Shown in pieces: positions 1-14,440 of a stretch of 64,000 nucleotides of DNA. Source of the stretch: Ridgeia piscesae (taxonomy: Eukaryota; Annelida; Polychaeta; Sabellida; Siboglinidae); the NCBI GenBank assembly GCA_025642075.2, contig JAODUO010001596.1, forward strand, positions 1-64,000, given 5' to 3'. How positions within the stretch are numbered: the first letter of the stretch is position 1; each line of letters starts with the position of its first letter. The notes below the pieces were generated by a model. The model ran no database searches. It was not told where the DNA came from and saw only the letters and a program-made list of their open reading frames with translations. The position numbers and the translations under genes were made by a program.

Positions 1-3000
1 CAGCAGACATCATTCAATAGTCATCAGACATCATTCAATAGTCATCAGACTCCATTCAATAGTCTTCAGACATCATTCAATAGTCATCAGACATCATTCA
101 GTAGTCATCAGACTGCATTCAATGGTCAACAGACACAATTCAATAGTCCTCAGACACCACTCAGTAGTCATCAGACATCATTCAATTTTCATCAGGCATC
201 GTTCAATAGTCATCAGACACCATTCAATTGTGATCAGACGTGATTCAATTGTCATCCGACATCATTAAATGGGCATCAGACATGATTCAATTGTCATCAG
301 ACGTCATTCAATAATCATCAGACATCATTAAATATTCACCAGACACCATTCAAAAGTCTTCAGACATAATTCAATGGTCATCAGACATCATTCAATAGTC
401 ATCAGACTCCATTCAATAGTCTTCAGACATCATTCAATAGTCATCAGACTCCATTCAATTGTAATCAGACATCATTCAATTGTAATCAGACATCATTCAA
501 TAGAAATCAGACACCATTCAATAGTCATCAGACATCATTCAATTGTCATCGGACACCATTCAATAGTCATCAGACACCTTCCAAGAGTTATCAGACATCA
601 TTCAATTGTCATCAGACATCATCCAATGGTCACCAGACATCATACAATAGTCATCAGACATCATTCAATAGTCATCAGACATCATTCAATAGTCATCAGA
701 TCATTCAATAGTCATCAGATCATTCAATAGTCATCAGACATCATTCAATAGTCATCAGACACATTCAATAGTCATCAGACATCATTCAATAGTCATCAGA
801 GATCATTCAATTGTTATCAGACATCATTCAATAGATCATCAGACACCATTCAATAGTCATCAGACAGCATTCAATGTGATCAGACATCATTCAATGTCAT
901 CAGACATCATTCAATTGTCATCAGACACCATTCAAAAGTCAACAAACACATTCAATCAGACATCATCAATTGTATCAGACATTTAATAGTCATCAGACAT
1001 CATTCAATTGTCATCAGACATCATTCAATAGTCATCAACACTTCAATAGTACCATTCAATCGTCATCAGACTCATTCAAGGTCATGTCAACCGAATCATT
1101 CAATAGTCATCAGACATCATTCAATTGTCATCAGACATCATTCAATAGTCATCAGACATCATTCAATAGTCATCAGACACCATTCAATGTCATCAGACAT
1201 CATTCAATTGTCACATATCATTCATAGTCATCAGACATCATTCAATAGTGATCAGACATCATTCAATTGTCATCCGACATCATTCAATAGTCATCAGACA
1301 CCATTCAATTGTCATCAGACATCATTCAATAGTCATCAGACATCATTCAATAGTCATCAGACACCATTCAAGAGTGATCAGACATCATTCAATTGTTTAT
1401 CCGACATCATTCAAAGTCATCAGACATCATTCAATTGTCATCAGACATCATTAAATAGTCATCAGACATCATTAAATAGTCATCAGACATAATTCAGTAG
1501 TGATCAGACATTTTTCAATTGTCATCAGATATCATTCAGTAGTCATCAGACATCATTCAGTAGTCATCAGACTGCATTCAATGGTCAACAGACACAATTC
1601 AATACTCCTCGGACACCACTCAGTAGTCATCAGACATCATTCAAAAGTGATCAGACATCATTTAATAGTTATCAGACATCATTCAATGGTCATCAGACAT
1701 CATTCAATAATTATCAGACTCCATTCAATACTCATCAGACATCATTTATTAGTCATCAGACACCATTCAATAGTCATCAGACATCATTCAATTGTCATCA
1801 GGCAACGTTCAATAGTCATCAGACACCATTCAATTGTGATCAGACGTGATTCAATTGTCATCCGACATCATTAAATGGGCATGAGACATGATTCAATTGT
1901 CATCAGACATCATTAAATATTCACCAGACACCATTCAAAAGTCTTCAGACATAATTCAATGGTCATCAGACATCATTCAATAGTCATCAGACTCCATTCA
2001 ATAGTCTTCAGATATCATTCAATAGTCATCAGACATCATTCAGTAGTCATCAGACTGCATTCAATGGTCAACAGACACAATTCAATAGTCCTCAGACACC
2101 ACTCAGTAGTCATCAGACATCATTCAATAGTCATCAGACATCATTTATTAGTCATCAGACACCATTCAATAGTCATCAGACATCATTCAATTTTCATCAG
2201 GCATCGTTCAATAGTCATCAGACACCATTCAATTGTGATCAGACGTGATTCAATTGTCATCCGACATCATTAAATGGGCATCAGACATGATTCAATTGTC
2301 ATCAGACATCATTCAATAATCATCAGACATCATTAAATATTCACCAGACACCATTCAAAAGTCTTCAGACATAATTCAATGGTCATCAGACATCATTCAA
2401 TAGTCATCAGACTCCATTCAATAGTCTTCAGACATCATTCAATAGTCATCAGACTCCATTCAATTGTAATCAGACATCATTCAATTGTAATCAGACATCA
2501 TTCAGTAGAAATCAGACACCATTCAATAGTCATCAGACATCATACAATTGTCATCGGACACTATTCAATAGTCATCAGACACCTTCCTAGAGTTATCAGA
2601 CATCATTCAATTGTCATCCGACATCATTCAATAGTCACCAGACATCATACAATAGTCATCAGACATCATCCAATAGTCATCAGAGATCATTCAATTGTTA
2701 TCAGACATCATTCAATAGAATTCAGACACCATTCAATAGTGATCAGACATGATTCAATTGTCATCCGACATCATTCAATAGTCATCAGACATGATTCAAT
2801 TGTCATCAGATATCATTTAATAGTCATCAGACAACATTCAAGAGTCATCAGACAGCATTCAATAGTGATCAGACATCTTTTAGTGGTCATCAGACATCAT
2901 TCAATTGTCATCAGACACCATTCAAAAGTCATCAAACATCATTCAATTGTCAACCGACATCATTCAATAGTCATCAGACATCATTCAATTGTCAGCAGAC

Positions 3001-5444
3001 ATCATTCAATAGTCATCAGACATCATTCAATAGTCACCAGACACCATTCAATCGTCATCAGACGTCATTCAATGGTCATCAGATATCATTCAATAGTCAT
3101 CAGACTTCATTCAATAGTGATCAGACATCATTCAATTGTCATCGACATCATTCAGTAGTCATCAGACACCATTCAATTGTCATCAGACATCATTCGATTG
3201 TCACCAGACGTCATTCAGTAGTCATCAGACACCATTCAAGAGTGATCAGACATCATTCAATTTTCATCCGACATCATTCAAAAGTGATCAGACATCATTC
3301 AATTGTCATCAGACATCATTCAATAGTCATCATTCAATTGTTATCAGACATCATTCAATAGAATTCAGACACCATTCAATAGTGATCAGACATGATTCAA
3401 TTGTCATCCGACATCATTCAATAGTCATCAGACATGATTCAATTGTCATCAGATATCATTCAATAGTCATCAGACAACATTCAAGAGTCATCAGACAGCA
3501 TTCAATAGTGATCAGACATCTTTTAGTGGTCATCAGACATCATTCAATTGTCATCAGACACCATTCAAAAGTCATCAAACACCTTTCAAGAGTGATCAGT
3601 CATCATTCAATTGTCAACCGACATCATTCAATAGTCATCAGACATCATTCAATTGTCAGCAGACATCATTCAATAGTCATCAGACATCATTCAATAGTCA
3701 TCAGACTCCATTCAATAGTCATCAGACATCATTCAATAGTCATCAGACATCATTCAGTAGTCATCAGACTGCATTCAATGGTCAACAGACACAATTCAAT
3801 AGTCCTCAGACACCACTCAATAGTCATCAGACATCATTCAATTTTCATCAGGCATCGTTCAATAGTCATCAGACACCATTCAATTGTGATCAGACGTGAT
3901 TCAATTGTCATCCGACATCATTAAATGGGCATCAGACATGATTCAATTGTCATCAGACATCATTCAATAATCATCAGACATCATTAAATATTCACCAGAC
4001 ACCATTCAAAAGTCTTCAGACATATTCAATTCATCAGACATCATTAATATCACAGACCCATTCAAAGTCTTCAGACATCATTCAATAGTCATCAGACTCA
4101 TTCAATTGTAATCAGACATCATTCAATTGTAATCAGACATCATTCAATAGACATCAGACACCATTCAATAGTCATCAGACATCATTCAATTGTCATCGGA
4201 CACCATTCAATAGTCATCAGACACCTTCCAAGAGTTATCAGACATCATTCAATTGTCATCAGACATCATCCAATGGTCACCAGACATCATACAATAGTCA
4301 TCAGACATCATTCAATAGTCATCAGACATCATTCAATAGTCATCAGACATCATTCAATAGTCATCAGACTCCATTCAATAGTCATCAGACATCATTCAAT
4401 AGTCATCAGAGATCATTCAATAGTCATCAGACATCATTCAATAGTCATCAGAGATCATTCAATTGTTATCAGACATCATTCAATAGAATTCAGACACCAT
4501 TCAATAGTGATCAGACATGATTCAATTGTCATCCGACATCATTCAATAGTCATCAGACATGATTCAATTGTCATCAGATATCATTCAATAGTCATCAGAC
4601 AACATTCAAGAGTCATCAGACAGCATTCAATAGTGATCAGACATCTTTTAGTGGTCATCAGACATCATTCAATTGTCATCAGACACCATTCAAAAGTCAT
4701 CAAACACCTTTCAAGAGTGATCAGTCATCATTCAATTGTCAACCGACATCATTCAATAGTCATCAGACATCATTCAATTGTCAGCAGACATCATTCAATA
4801 GTCATCAGACATCATTCAATAGTCACCAGACACCATTCAATCGTCATCAGACGTCATTCAATGGTCATCAGATATCATTCCATAGTCATCAGACTTCATT
4901 CAATAGTGATCAGACATCATTCAATTGTCATCCGACATCATTCAGTAGTCATCAGACACCATTCAATTGTCATCAGACATCATTCGATTGTCACCAGACG
5001 TCATTCAGTAGTCATCAGACACCATTCAAGAGTGATCAGACATCATTCAATTTTCATCCGACATCATTCAAAAGTGATCAGACATCATTCAATTGTCATC
5101 AGACATCATTAAATAGTCATCAGACATCATTAAATAGTATCAGACATAATTCAGTAGTGATCAGACATTTTTCAATTGTCATCAGATATCATTCAGTAGT
5201 CATCAGACATCATTCAGTAGTCATCAGACTGCATTCAATGGTCAACAGACACAATTCAATACTCCTCGGACACCACTCAGTAGTCATCAGACATCATTCA
5301 ATAGTGATCAGACATCATTTAATAGTTATCAGACATCATTCAATGGTCATCAGACATCATTCAATAGTCATCAGACTCCATTCAATACTCATCAGACATC
5401 ATTTATTAGTCATCAGACACCATTCAATAGTCATCAGGCAACTT

Positions 5445-8400
5445 CAAATCATCAGACACCATTCAATTGTGATCAGACGTGATTCAATTTCATCCCAACA
5501 AATGGCATCGACATGTTCAATTGTCACAGACATCATTAAATATTCACCAGACACCATTCAAAAGTCTTCAGCATAATTAATGGGCATCAGACACATTAAT
5601 ATCATCAACTCCATTAATGTTCGAATATTCAATAGTCATCAAAAACATCATTCATGTCATCAGATATTCAATGAAACAGACCAATTCATAGTCTTAAACC
5701 TCGTAGTCATCAGACTCATTCAATAGTCATCAAAAACATTAATAGTCACCCGACACCCTTCAATAGTCATTAGACTCATTCAATTTTCATCAGGCATCTT
5801 CAATAGTCATCAGAACCCTTCAATTGTATCAGACTATTCAATTGATCCGACACATTAAAAGGGATCAGACATGATTAATTGTCATCGACATCATTCAATA
5901 ATCATCAGACATATTAAAAAATTTTACAGACAAATTTAAAAGTCTTTAGACAAATTCAAGGTCATCAGACACATTAATAGTATCGTCTTCAATTGTAAAC
6001 AGACTCATTCAATTGTAAACAGACATCATTCAATAGAAAACAGACACCCTTCAATAGTCATCAGAATCATTCAATTGTATCGGGCACCCTTCAATAGATC
6101 AGACACCTTTAAAGTTATCAGACATATTCAATTGTCATCCGACTCATTCAATAGTCACCCGACTCATCAATAGTCTCAGACATCATCCCAAAGGGCATCA
6201 GAACATTCAATGTATCAGACTTTATTCAATGTATCAGACATCATTCAATAAATCAGACAATTCAATAGTCATCAGCTCATCCCAAAAATTTATCAACATT
6301 CAATTTTATCAGACACTTCAAAAATTTAGACACCCTTCAATGTATCGACATATTCAATTGTCACCAAAAATCATTCAATAGTCATCAGACTATTAATTTA
6401 TCAGACACATTTAATGTCATCAGACAACATTAAAATCATCAGACCATTCAATATATCAGACATCTTTTAGTGGTCATCAGACATCATTCAATTGTCATCA
6501 GCACCTTCAAAAGTCATCAAACACCTTTTAAAGGGGATCAGCTATTCAATTTTAAAACATCATTTGCATCAGGGAAAATTTAATTGTCACAGACACATTC
6601 AATGTCATCAGACATCATTAATGGTCACAGAACATTCAAAAGTCTCGACTTTTCAATGATCAGACATCATTCAATTTTCATCCGACACTTCTTTATCAAC
6701 ACCTTCAAGTATCAGCATCATTCATTGTCACCGACTCATTCATGTCATCAGACACCCTTCAAAGGGGCAGACATCATTCAATTTTCATCCGACATCATTC
6801 AAAAGTACAGACACATTCAATTGTCATCAGGCTCATTCAATGTCATCAGAATCATTAAAAAGTCATCAGACTAAATTTAATAGTGATCAGACATTTTTCA
6901 ATTGTCATCGAATCATTCAGTAGTCATCAGACACATTCAGTGTCATCAGACTCATTCAAAGGGCAACAGACACAATTTAAACCCTCGGACACCAATTTTA
7001 TCGAATCATTCAAAGTGATCAGACATCATTTAATGTTATCAGATATTCAATGGGCATCGACATCAAAAATAATTATCAGACTATTCAATATATCGACATC
7101 ATTTATTAGTCATCAGACACCATTCAATAGTCATCAGACATCATTCAATTGTCACAGGCAACTTCAAAATATCATCGACACCCTTCAATTTGATCAGACT
7201 ATTTAAAGTATCCAATCATTAAAAGGGCTAGACATATTCAATTTATGCTATTAAAAATTTACAACACCATTAAAGTCTAGACATAAATTTAATGGGCATG
7301 ACATCATTCAATAGTCATCAAAATCCATTCAAAAATCTTTAGACATCATTCAATAGTGAAAACACCATTCAATTGTAAACAGACTATTCAATTGTCATCG
7401 ACATCATTAATGAAAACAGACAATTAATGTCATCAGACATCATTAATTCACAGAACATTCAAGTCTCAGACTTATTCAATGTCATCAGACATCATTCAAT
7501 ATCATCAGCTCTTCAATAGTCATCAGACTATTCAAAAGTCATCAGACACATTAATTGTATCAGAATCATTCAATTGTATCGACATCATTCAATAGAATTT
7601 AGACACCATTCAAAGTGATCAGACATATTCAATTTCATCCGACATCATTCAAGTATCAGACATATTCTTGTCATCAGACATATTAATAGTCATCAGACAC
7701 ATTAAAGTCATCAGACAATTCAATAGTGATCAGACTTTTTTTGGGCATCAGAACATTCAATGTCATCAGACACATTCAAAAGTCATCAACCTTCAAAGGG
7801 ACAGAAAACATTCAATTGTTATCAGACATCATTCAATAATTTAGACACCTTAATAGTATCAGACATAAATTTAATGGTCATCAGACTCTTCAATATATCA
7901 GACTCCATTCAATATCTTCAGACATCATTATAGTCATCAGACACCATTCAATTGTAAACAGACATCATTCAATTGTAAACAGCACTTCAATAGAAAACAG
8001 ACACCATTCAATGTTTAGACTTATTCAATTGTCATCGGGCACCCTTAAAGCATCAGACATTCCAAGTTATCAGACATCATTAATTTCACCGACACATTCA
8101 AGTCTCGACATATTCAATATATCAGACATCATTTAATAGTTATCAGACCATTCAATGGGCATCAGACATCATTCAATAATCATCAGACTCCATTCAATAT
8201 GAAAAAATCATTTATTAGTCATCAGACACCCTTCAATAGATCAGACATCATTCAATTGTCATCAGGCATCTTCAATGTCATCAGAACATTCAATGTGATC
8301 AGACTGATTCAATTGTCATCCGACATCATTAAAAAGCATCAGACATGATTCAATGTCATCAGACATCATTCAATCGTCATCAGACATCATTCAATGGTCA

Positions 8401-11400
8401 TCAGAATCATTCAATAGTCATCAAAGTTCCTTCAATAGTCATCAGACATATTTAATTGTCATCAGACACCATTCAAAAGTCATCAAACACCTTTCAAGAG
8501 TGATCAGCATCATTCAATTGTCAACCGACATCATTCAGTAGTCATCAGACATCATTCAATTGTCACAGACATCATTCAATAGTCATCAGACATCATTCAA
8601 TAGTCACCCGACATCATTCAATGTCATCAGAATCATTCAATGGGCATCAGAATCATTCAATAGTCATTTAGACTCATTCAATAGTGATCAGACATCATTC
8701 AATTGTCATCCGACATCATTCAGTAGTCATCAGACAATTCATTGTCATCAGACATCATTCGATTGTCACCCGAGTCATTCAGAGTCATCAGACACCATTC
8801 AAGAGTGATCAGACATCATTCAATTTTCATCCGACATCATTCAAAAGTGATCAGACATCATTCAATTGTCATCAGGCATCATTCAATAGTCATCAGACAT
8901 CATTAAATAGTCATCAGACATAATTCAATAGTGATCAGACATTTTTCAATTGTCATCAGATATCATTCAGTAGTCAACAGACATCATTCAATAGTCATCA
9001 GACATCATTCAATGGTCAACAGACACAATTCAATACTCCTCGGACACCACTCATAGTCATCAGACATCATTCAATATTGATCAGACATAATTTAATAGTT
9101 ATCAGACATCATTCAATGGTCATCAGACATCATTCAATAATTATCAGACTCCATTCAATACTCATCAGACACCATTTAATAGTCATCAGACACCATTCAA
9201 TTGTCATCCGACATCATTCAATGTCATCAGACATCATTCGATAGTCATCAGACATCATTCAATTTATCAGCAATTCAATGTCATCAGACCATTCAATTGT
9301 GATCAGACGTGATTCAATTGTCATCCGACATCATTAAATGGGCATCAGACATGATTCAATTGTCATCAGACATCATTAAATATTCACCAGACACCATTCA
9401 AAAGTCTTCAGACATAATTCAATGGTCATCAGACATCATTCAATAGTCATCAGACTCCATTCAATAGTCATCAGACATCATTCAATAGTCATCAGACACC
9501 ATTCAATTGTAATCAGACATCATTCAATTGTCATCAGACATCATTCAATAGAAATCAGACACCATTCAAGAGTGATCAGACATCATTCAGATTTCATCCG
9601 ACATCATTCAAAAGTGATCAGACATCATTCAATTGTCATCAGACATCATTAAATAGTCATCAGACATCATTAAATAGTCATCAGACATAATTCAAGTGTG
9701 ATCAGACATTTTTCAATTGTCATCAGAATCATTCATAGTCATCAGACATCATTCAATAGTCATCAGACTCATTCAATGTCAACAGACACAAATTTAATAT
9801 CTCGACACCATTTAATAGTCATCAGACATCATTCAATAGTATCAGACATCATTTAATAGTTATCAGACATCCCTTCAATGGGCATCAGACATCATTCAAT
9901 ATTATCAGACTCCATTCAATTCACGACATCATTATAGTCATCAGACACCATTCAATAGTCATCAGACATCATTCAATTGTCATCAGGCACTTCAATAGTC
10001 ATCAGACACCATTCAATGTATCAGACTATTCAATTGTCATCCGACATCATTAAAAAGGCATCAGACATGATTCAATTGTCATCAGACATCATTAAATATT
10101 CCCGAACCATTCAAATCTTTAGACAATTCAATAGTCATCAGACATCATTCAATAGTCATCAGACTCCCTTCAATAGTCTTTAGACATCATTCAATAGTCA
10201 TCAGACACCATTCAATGTATCAGAATCATTCAATTGTCATCAGACATCATTCAATAGAATCAGACACCATTCAATAGTCATCAGACATCTTTCAATTGGG
10301 CATCAGATATCATTCAATAGTCATCAGACTTCATTCAATTGTCATCAGACATCATTCAATAGTCATCAGAACATTCAAATTTTTCAGATCACTTTAATAG
10401 TATGACATCTTAATGTCACAAATCATTCAATTGTTATCAGACACATTCAAAGAATTTAAACACCTTCAAAGTGATCAGCATATTAATTGTCACCGACATC
10501 ATTCAAATCATCAGACATATTCAAATTTTCACAGACATTTAAATATCGACCAAAATTTAAAGTCACGACACATTCAATAGTATCAGACATCATTCAATAG
10601 TTTCAGACTCCCTTTAATGTCATCGACATCATTCAATAGTCATAGAAATTTTAATTGTTATCAGACATCATTCAATAAATTCAGACACCATTCAAAGTGA
10701 TCAGACATATTCAATTTTTATCCGACATCATTCAAGTATCAGACATATTCAATTGTCATCGGGCATCATTAATATCATCAGACAACAAAAGTCATCAGAC
10801 AATTAATAGTGATCAGACTTTTTATGGGCATCAGAATCATTCAATTGTCATCAGACATCATTCAAGTCATCAAACCCTTTTTAAGGTACAGACACAATTT
10901 CCCGACACATTTAATAGTCATCAGACATCATTCAATTGTACAGACATCATTAATAGTATCAGACATCTTCAATGTCACCCGACATCATTCAATATACCCG
11001 ACCCATTCAATCTCATCAGACTCATTAATAGTCATCAGAACATTCCATAGTCATCAGACTTTATTCATTGTCATCCGCACTTCATAGTCATCAACACCAT
11101 TCAATTGTATCAGACTATTCATTGTCATCAAAATCATTATGCATCAGACAATTCAAAGGGGGTTTAGACATCAAATTTCACCGACCATTCAAAAGTTCAG
11201 ACATATTCAATTGGTCATCAGACATCATTCAAAGTATCAAACTCCAAAATTTATGTAGACTTTTTTTTTGTCAAGCACATTCAAATTGTATCAGACATCA
11301 TTCATGTCATCAGACTCATTCAATGGAACAGACACAAATTTAATAGTCCTCAGACACCCCTCATGTCATCAGAACCCCTTCAGTAGTCATCGACTCATTT

Positions 11401-11640
11401 AATATTATCAGACAATTCAATGTCATCAGACATCATTCAATAATCACGACTCCATTCAATATATCAGACATCAATAGTCATCAGAACATTCAATGTATCA
11501 GACATCATTCAAAAGAAAATTCAGACACCATTCAATTGTGATCAGACTGATTCAATTGTCATCCACATCATTAAAAAGGGGGTCAGACATGATTCAATTG
11601 TATCAGACATCATTAAATATTCACCAGACACCATTCAAAA
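5445..11640. other. Corrupted part of the 21-bp array
   Basis: Units between about 5,445-8,350 and 9,720-11,640 lose bases and carry a particular kind of substitution, a base copied from its neighbour: GGTCATC becomes GGGCATC, CCATTC becomes CCCTTC, AATCAG becomes AAACAG, CACCAG becomes CACCCG. Clean units return around 8,350-9,700 and after 11,640. This looks more like poor long-read consensus than biological divergence, which would not favour neighbour copying. Individual bases here should not be trusted. Confidence 0.7.
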
Positions 11641-12049
11641 GTCTTCAGACATAATCCAATGGTCATCAGACATCATTCAATAGTCATCAGACTCCATTCA
11701 ATAGTCTTCAGACATCATTCAATAGTCATCAGACACCATTCAATTGTAATCAGACATCATTCAATTGTCATCAGACATCATTCAATAGAAATCAGACACC
11801 ATTCAATAGTCATCAGACATCATTCAATTGTCATCAGACACCATTCAATAGTCATCAGACACCTTTCAAGAGTTATCAGACATCATTCAATTGTCATCCG
11901 ACATCATTCAATAGTCACCAGACATCATTCAATAGTGATCAGACATCATTCAATAGTCATCAGACATCATTCAATTGTCACCAGACACCATTCAATAGTC
12001 ATCAGACTTCAATCAATAGTCATCAGACGCCATTCTGTTGTGATCAGAC

Positions 12050-13735
12050 AAGTTTCAATAGTCATTAGTCATCATTCTAGTCATCAGACGCCATACCAAA
12101 CTCATCAGACATCATTCAATAGTCAACATGCACCATTCAATAGTCATTAGACATCATTCAGTAGTAATCAGACACCATTCATTAGTCATCAGACACCATT
12201 CAATAGTCATCAGATATCACCCAATAGTCAACAGTCATCATTTATAAGTTATGATACACCATTCAATAGTCATGAGACATCTTTCAATAGTCATTAGTTG
12301 TTATTCTAAAGTCATCAGATACCCTAACATCATTCAATTGTCATCACACACCATTTCATAGTCATCAGATACCATTCATTTGTCATCAGACATTATCCAA
12401 ATATTCATCAATCATCATTCTAAAGTCATAAGACACCATACTAAACTCATCAGACATCATTCAATAGTCAACATACACTATTCAATAGTCATTAGACATC
12501 ATTCAATGCGTAATCAGACACCATTCAATTGTCATCAGACACCATTCGATAGTCATCAGACATCACTCAATAGTCACCAGACGTCATTTATAAGTCATGA
12601 GACACCATTGAATACTCATGAGACTTTCATCAATAGTCATCGGACACTATTGAATAGTCATCAGTCATCATTCAAATAGTCATCAGTCATCATTCTAGCT
12701 ACTTCAGACACCATTCAAAAAGACATCAATCGTCATTCCATAGTCAACAGACACCATTCAATAGTCATCAGACTTCAATCAATAGTCATCAGACGCCATT
12801 CAGTAGTGATCAGACATCTTTCAATTTTCATTCTAAGGTCATCAGACACCCATACATCATTCAATTGTCATCAGACACCATTCGATAGTCATCAGACGCC
12901 ATTCAGCTGTCACCAGACATCATCCAAATATTCATCAATCATAATTCTAGTCATGAGACACCATTCAATAGTCATTAGACATTATTCAAAAGTAATCAGA
13001 CACCATTCAATAGTCATTAGAAACCATTCAATAGTCATACACATAATTCAATAGTAATCAGACAGCATTCATTAGTCATCAGACCCATTCAATTGTCATC
13101 AGACAGCATTCAAACAGGCATCAGTCATCATTCAAATGTCATCAGATTCCAATCAAATATTCATCAGTCATCATTCTATAGTCATCTGACACCATTAAAT
13201 TGTCATCACACACCATTCAATAGTCATCAGAAACCACTCAATAGTCAACAGTCATCATTCATAAATCATGAGACACCATTCAATTGTTATCAGAGATCAT
13301 TCAAATAGTCATCAATCATCATTCTAAAGACTTCAGATACCATTAAATAGTCATCAGACATCATTCAATGGTCATTATTTATCATACAATAGTCATCAGA
13401 CATCATTCAAATAGTCATAAGTCATCTTTCTAATATTCATCAGTCATCATTCTAATAGTCCTCAGTCATCATTCTAATGTCATCAGACACCATTCAAATA
13501 TAAATCAGTCATCATTCTAAAGTCATCAGACACCATTCAATAGTCATCAGACTTCAATCAGTAGTCATCAGACATCTTTCAATAGTCATCTGACTCCATT
13601 CAATAGTGATCAGACAATAGTCATTAGTCATCATTCTAAAGTCATCAGACACCATATAATACTGATCAAACATCATTCAATTGTCATTAGACACCATTCA
13701 GTCAGACACCATTCAATAGTCATCAGTACAATAAA
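12050..13735. repeat. Diverged edge of the 21-bp satellite
   Basis: Here the units drift: CATTAGACATC, CATCAGTCATC, TCATGAGACACC and unit-length changes become common, and long block duplications disappear. Unlike the region at 5.4-11.6 kb, the changes are ordinary substitutions rather than neighbour-copy errors. This is the pattern expected at the margin of a satellite array, where unequal exchange no longer homogenises the repeats. Confidence 0.75.
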
Positions 13736-13745
13736 ACCAAGTTCG

Positions 13746-14355
13746 GTGTCGAAAGAGCGATTGTGTATGTATCGAGCAGCCAGCCCGACCCTGCTGTGCC
13801 ACTCCCTCCTCCCTTCACGTACTGTGCAAGAGATGAGTAACCTATTCAAGCAGCAGACCATCAGGAAGGCTGCTGGTCCTGACAACGTTTCGAGCTCCAC
13901 ATTGAAAAACTGCGCTATCGAATTATACCCTGTATTCACACATCTATTTGAACGCCTCTCTTTATCAGAACACGGTTCCTGTCTGTGTTATGGCAGCGAC
14001 CATAATTCCTTTACAAAAGAAGCCCAAAAAGAAAGCATTGGACGACTTCCGCCCGGTGACTCTGATGTCAGTGGTGATGAAGGTGTTTGAGCAACTGGTC
14101 CTTACGTTCCCTGAAATCTGTCGCAACTCCAGTATGGATCCATTCCAGATCGCTTAAATGGAAAACCGATGCCCTGATGATGCTGTTGCATTGGCCCTAT
14201 ACTTTATGATGTAGCGCTTCGAGCCTACCAACAGATGTGCACGCATCCTGTTCGTAGATTACAGTTCCGCGTTCAACACGGTCATACTTGAGAAACTTTT
14301 TGACAAGCTTCAACTAATGTCACTAGATGTATCAATAAGTTAGTGTATACTCGAC
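13746..14355 (+). pseudogene. LINE reverse transcriptase fragment (CR1/L2/Rex1-like)
   Basis: Degenerate reverse transcriptase remnant next to the satellite edge. Translation in shifting frames gives, in order, an RT finger motif AAGPDNVSSSTLK, then NTVPVCVMAATIIPLQKK, then DDFRPVTLMSVVMKVFEQL, and after stop codons RILFVDYSSAFNTVILEKL, which is the RT palm block with its first catalytic Asp (VDYSSAF). At least one frameshift (near 13,965) and several stops (14,155; 14,212; 14,340) make it dead. The second catalytic block (YADD type) is not present. The spacing of the blocks and the YSSAFNT wording fit the CR1/L2/Rex1 group of LINEs; the exact clade is uncertain. It marks the junction between the satellite and ordinary repeat-rich DNA. 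Confidence 0.8.
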
Positions 14356-14440
14356 TTTTTATACAGCGCCCACAGGTTGTTTAAATTAACGGTTTTGGTC
14401 TCCACCAAGACTCAGTATAGATTAGACAAATAACTATGTG

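Larger units (their letters stand above)
1..13735. repeat. Satellite array, 21-bp unit
   Basis: Tandem array of a 21-bp unit: the 18-nt core CATCAGACATCATTCAAT followed by AGT or TGT. It runs unbroken from the left edge, so the array is longer than the window shows. Because 21 is divisible by 3, a 7-residue motif (VIRHHSI, or SFNSHQT in another frame) stays open for long distances; I regard these frames as spurious. Variant units recur in fixed order, for example units containing ATGGTCAACAGACACAATTC at about 122, 1581, 2064, 3778, 5238 and 9012, so blocks of many units were duplicated together. The array ends just before 13,740, where LINE sequence starts. Confidence 0.97.

Noticed and set aside
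374..5576. Long plus-strand frames repeating VIRHHSI or SFNSHQT
   Set aside because: They exist only because the satellite unit is 21 bp (7 codons). They overlap in several frames, start and stop at random unit variants, and have no unique domain.
1..13735. CRISPR-like repeat-spacer array
   Set aside because: The units are contiguous with no unique spacers, and the surrounding DNA is plainly animal.
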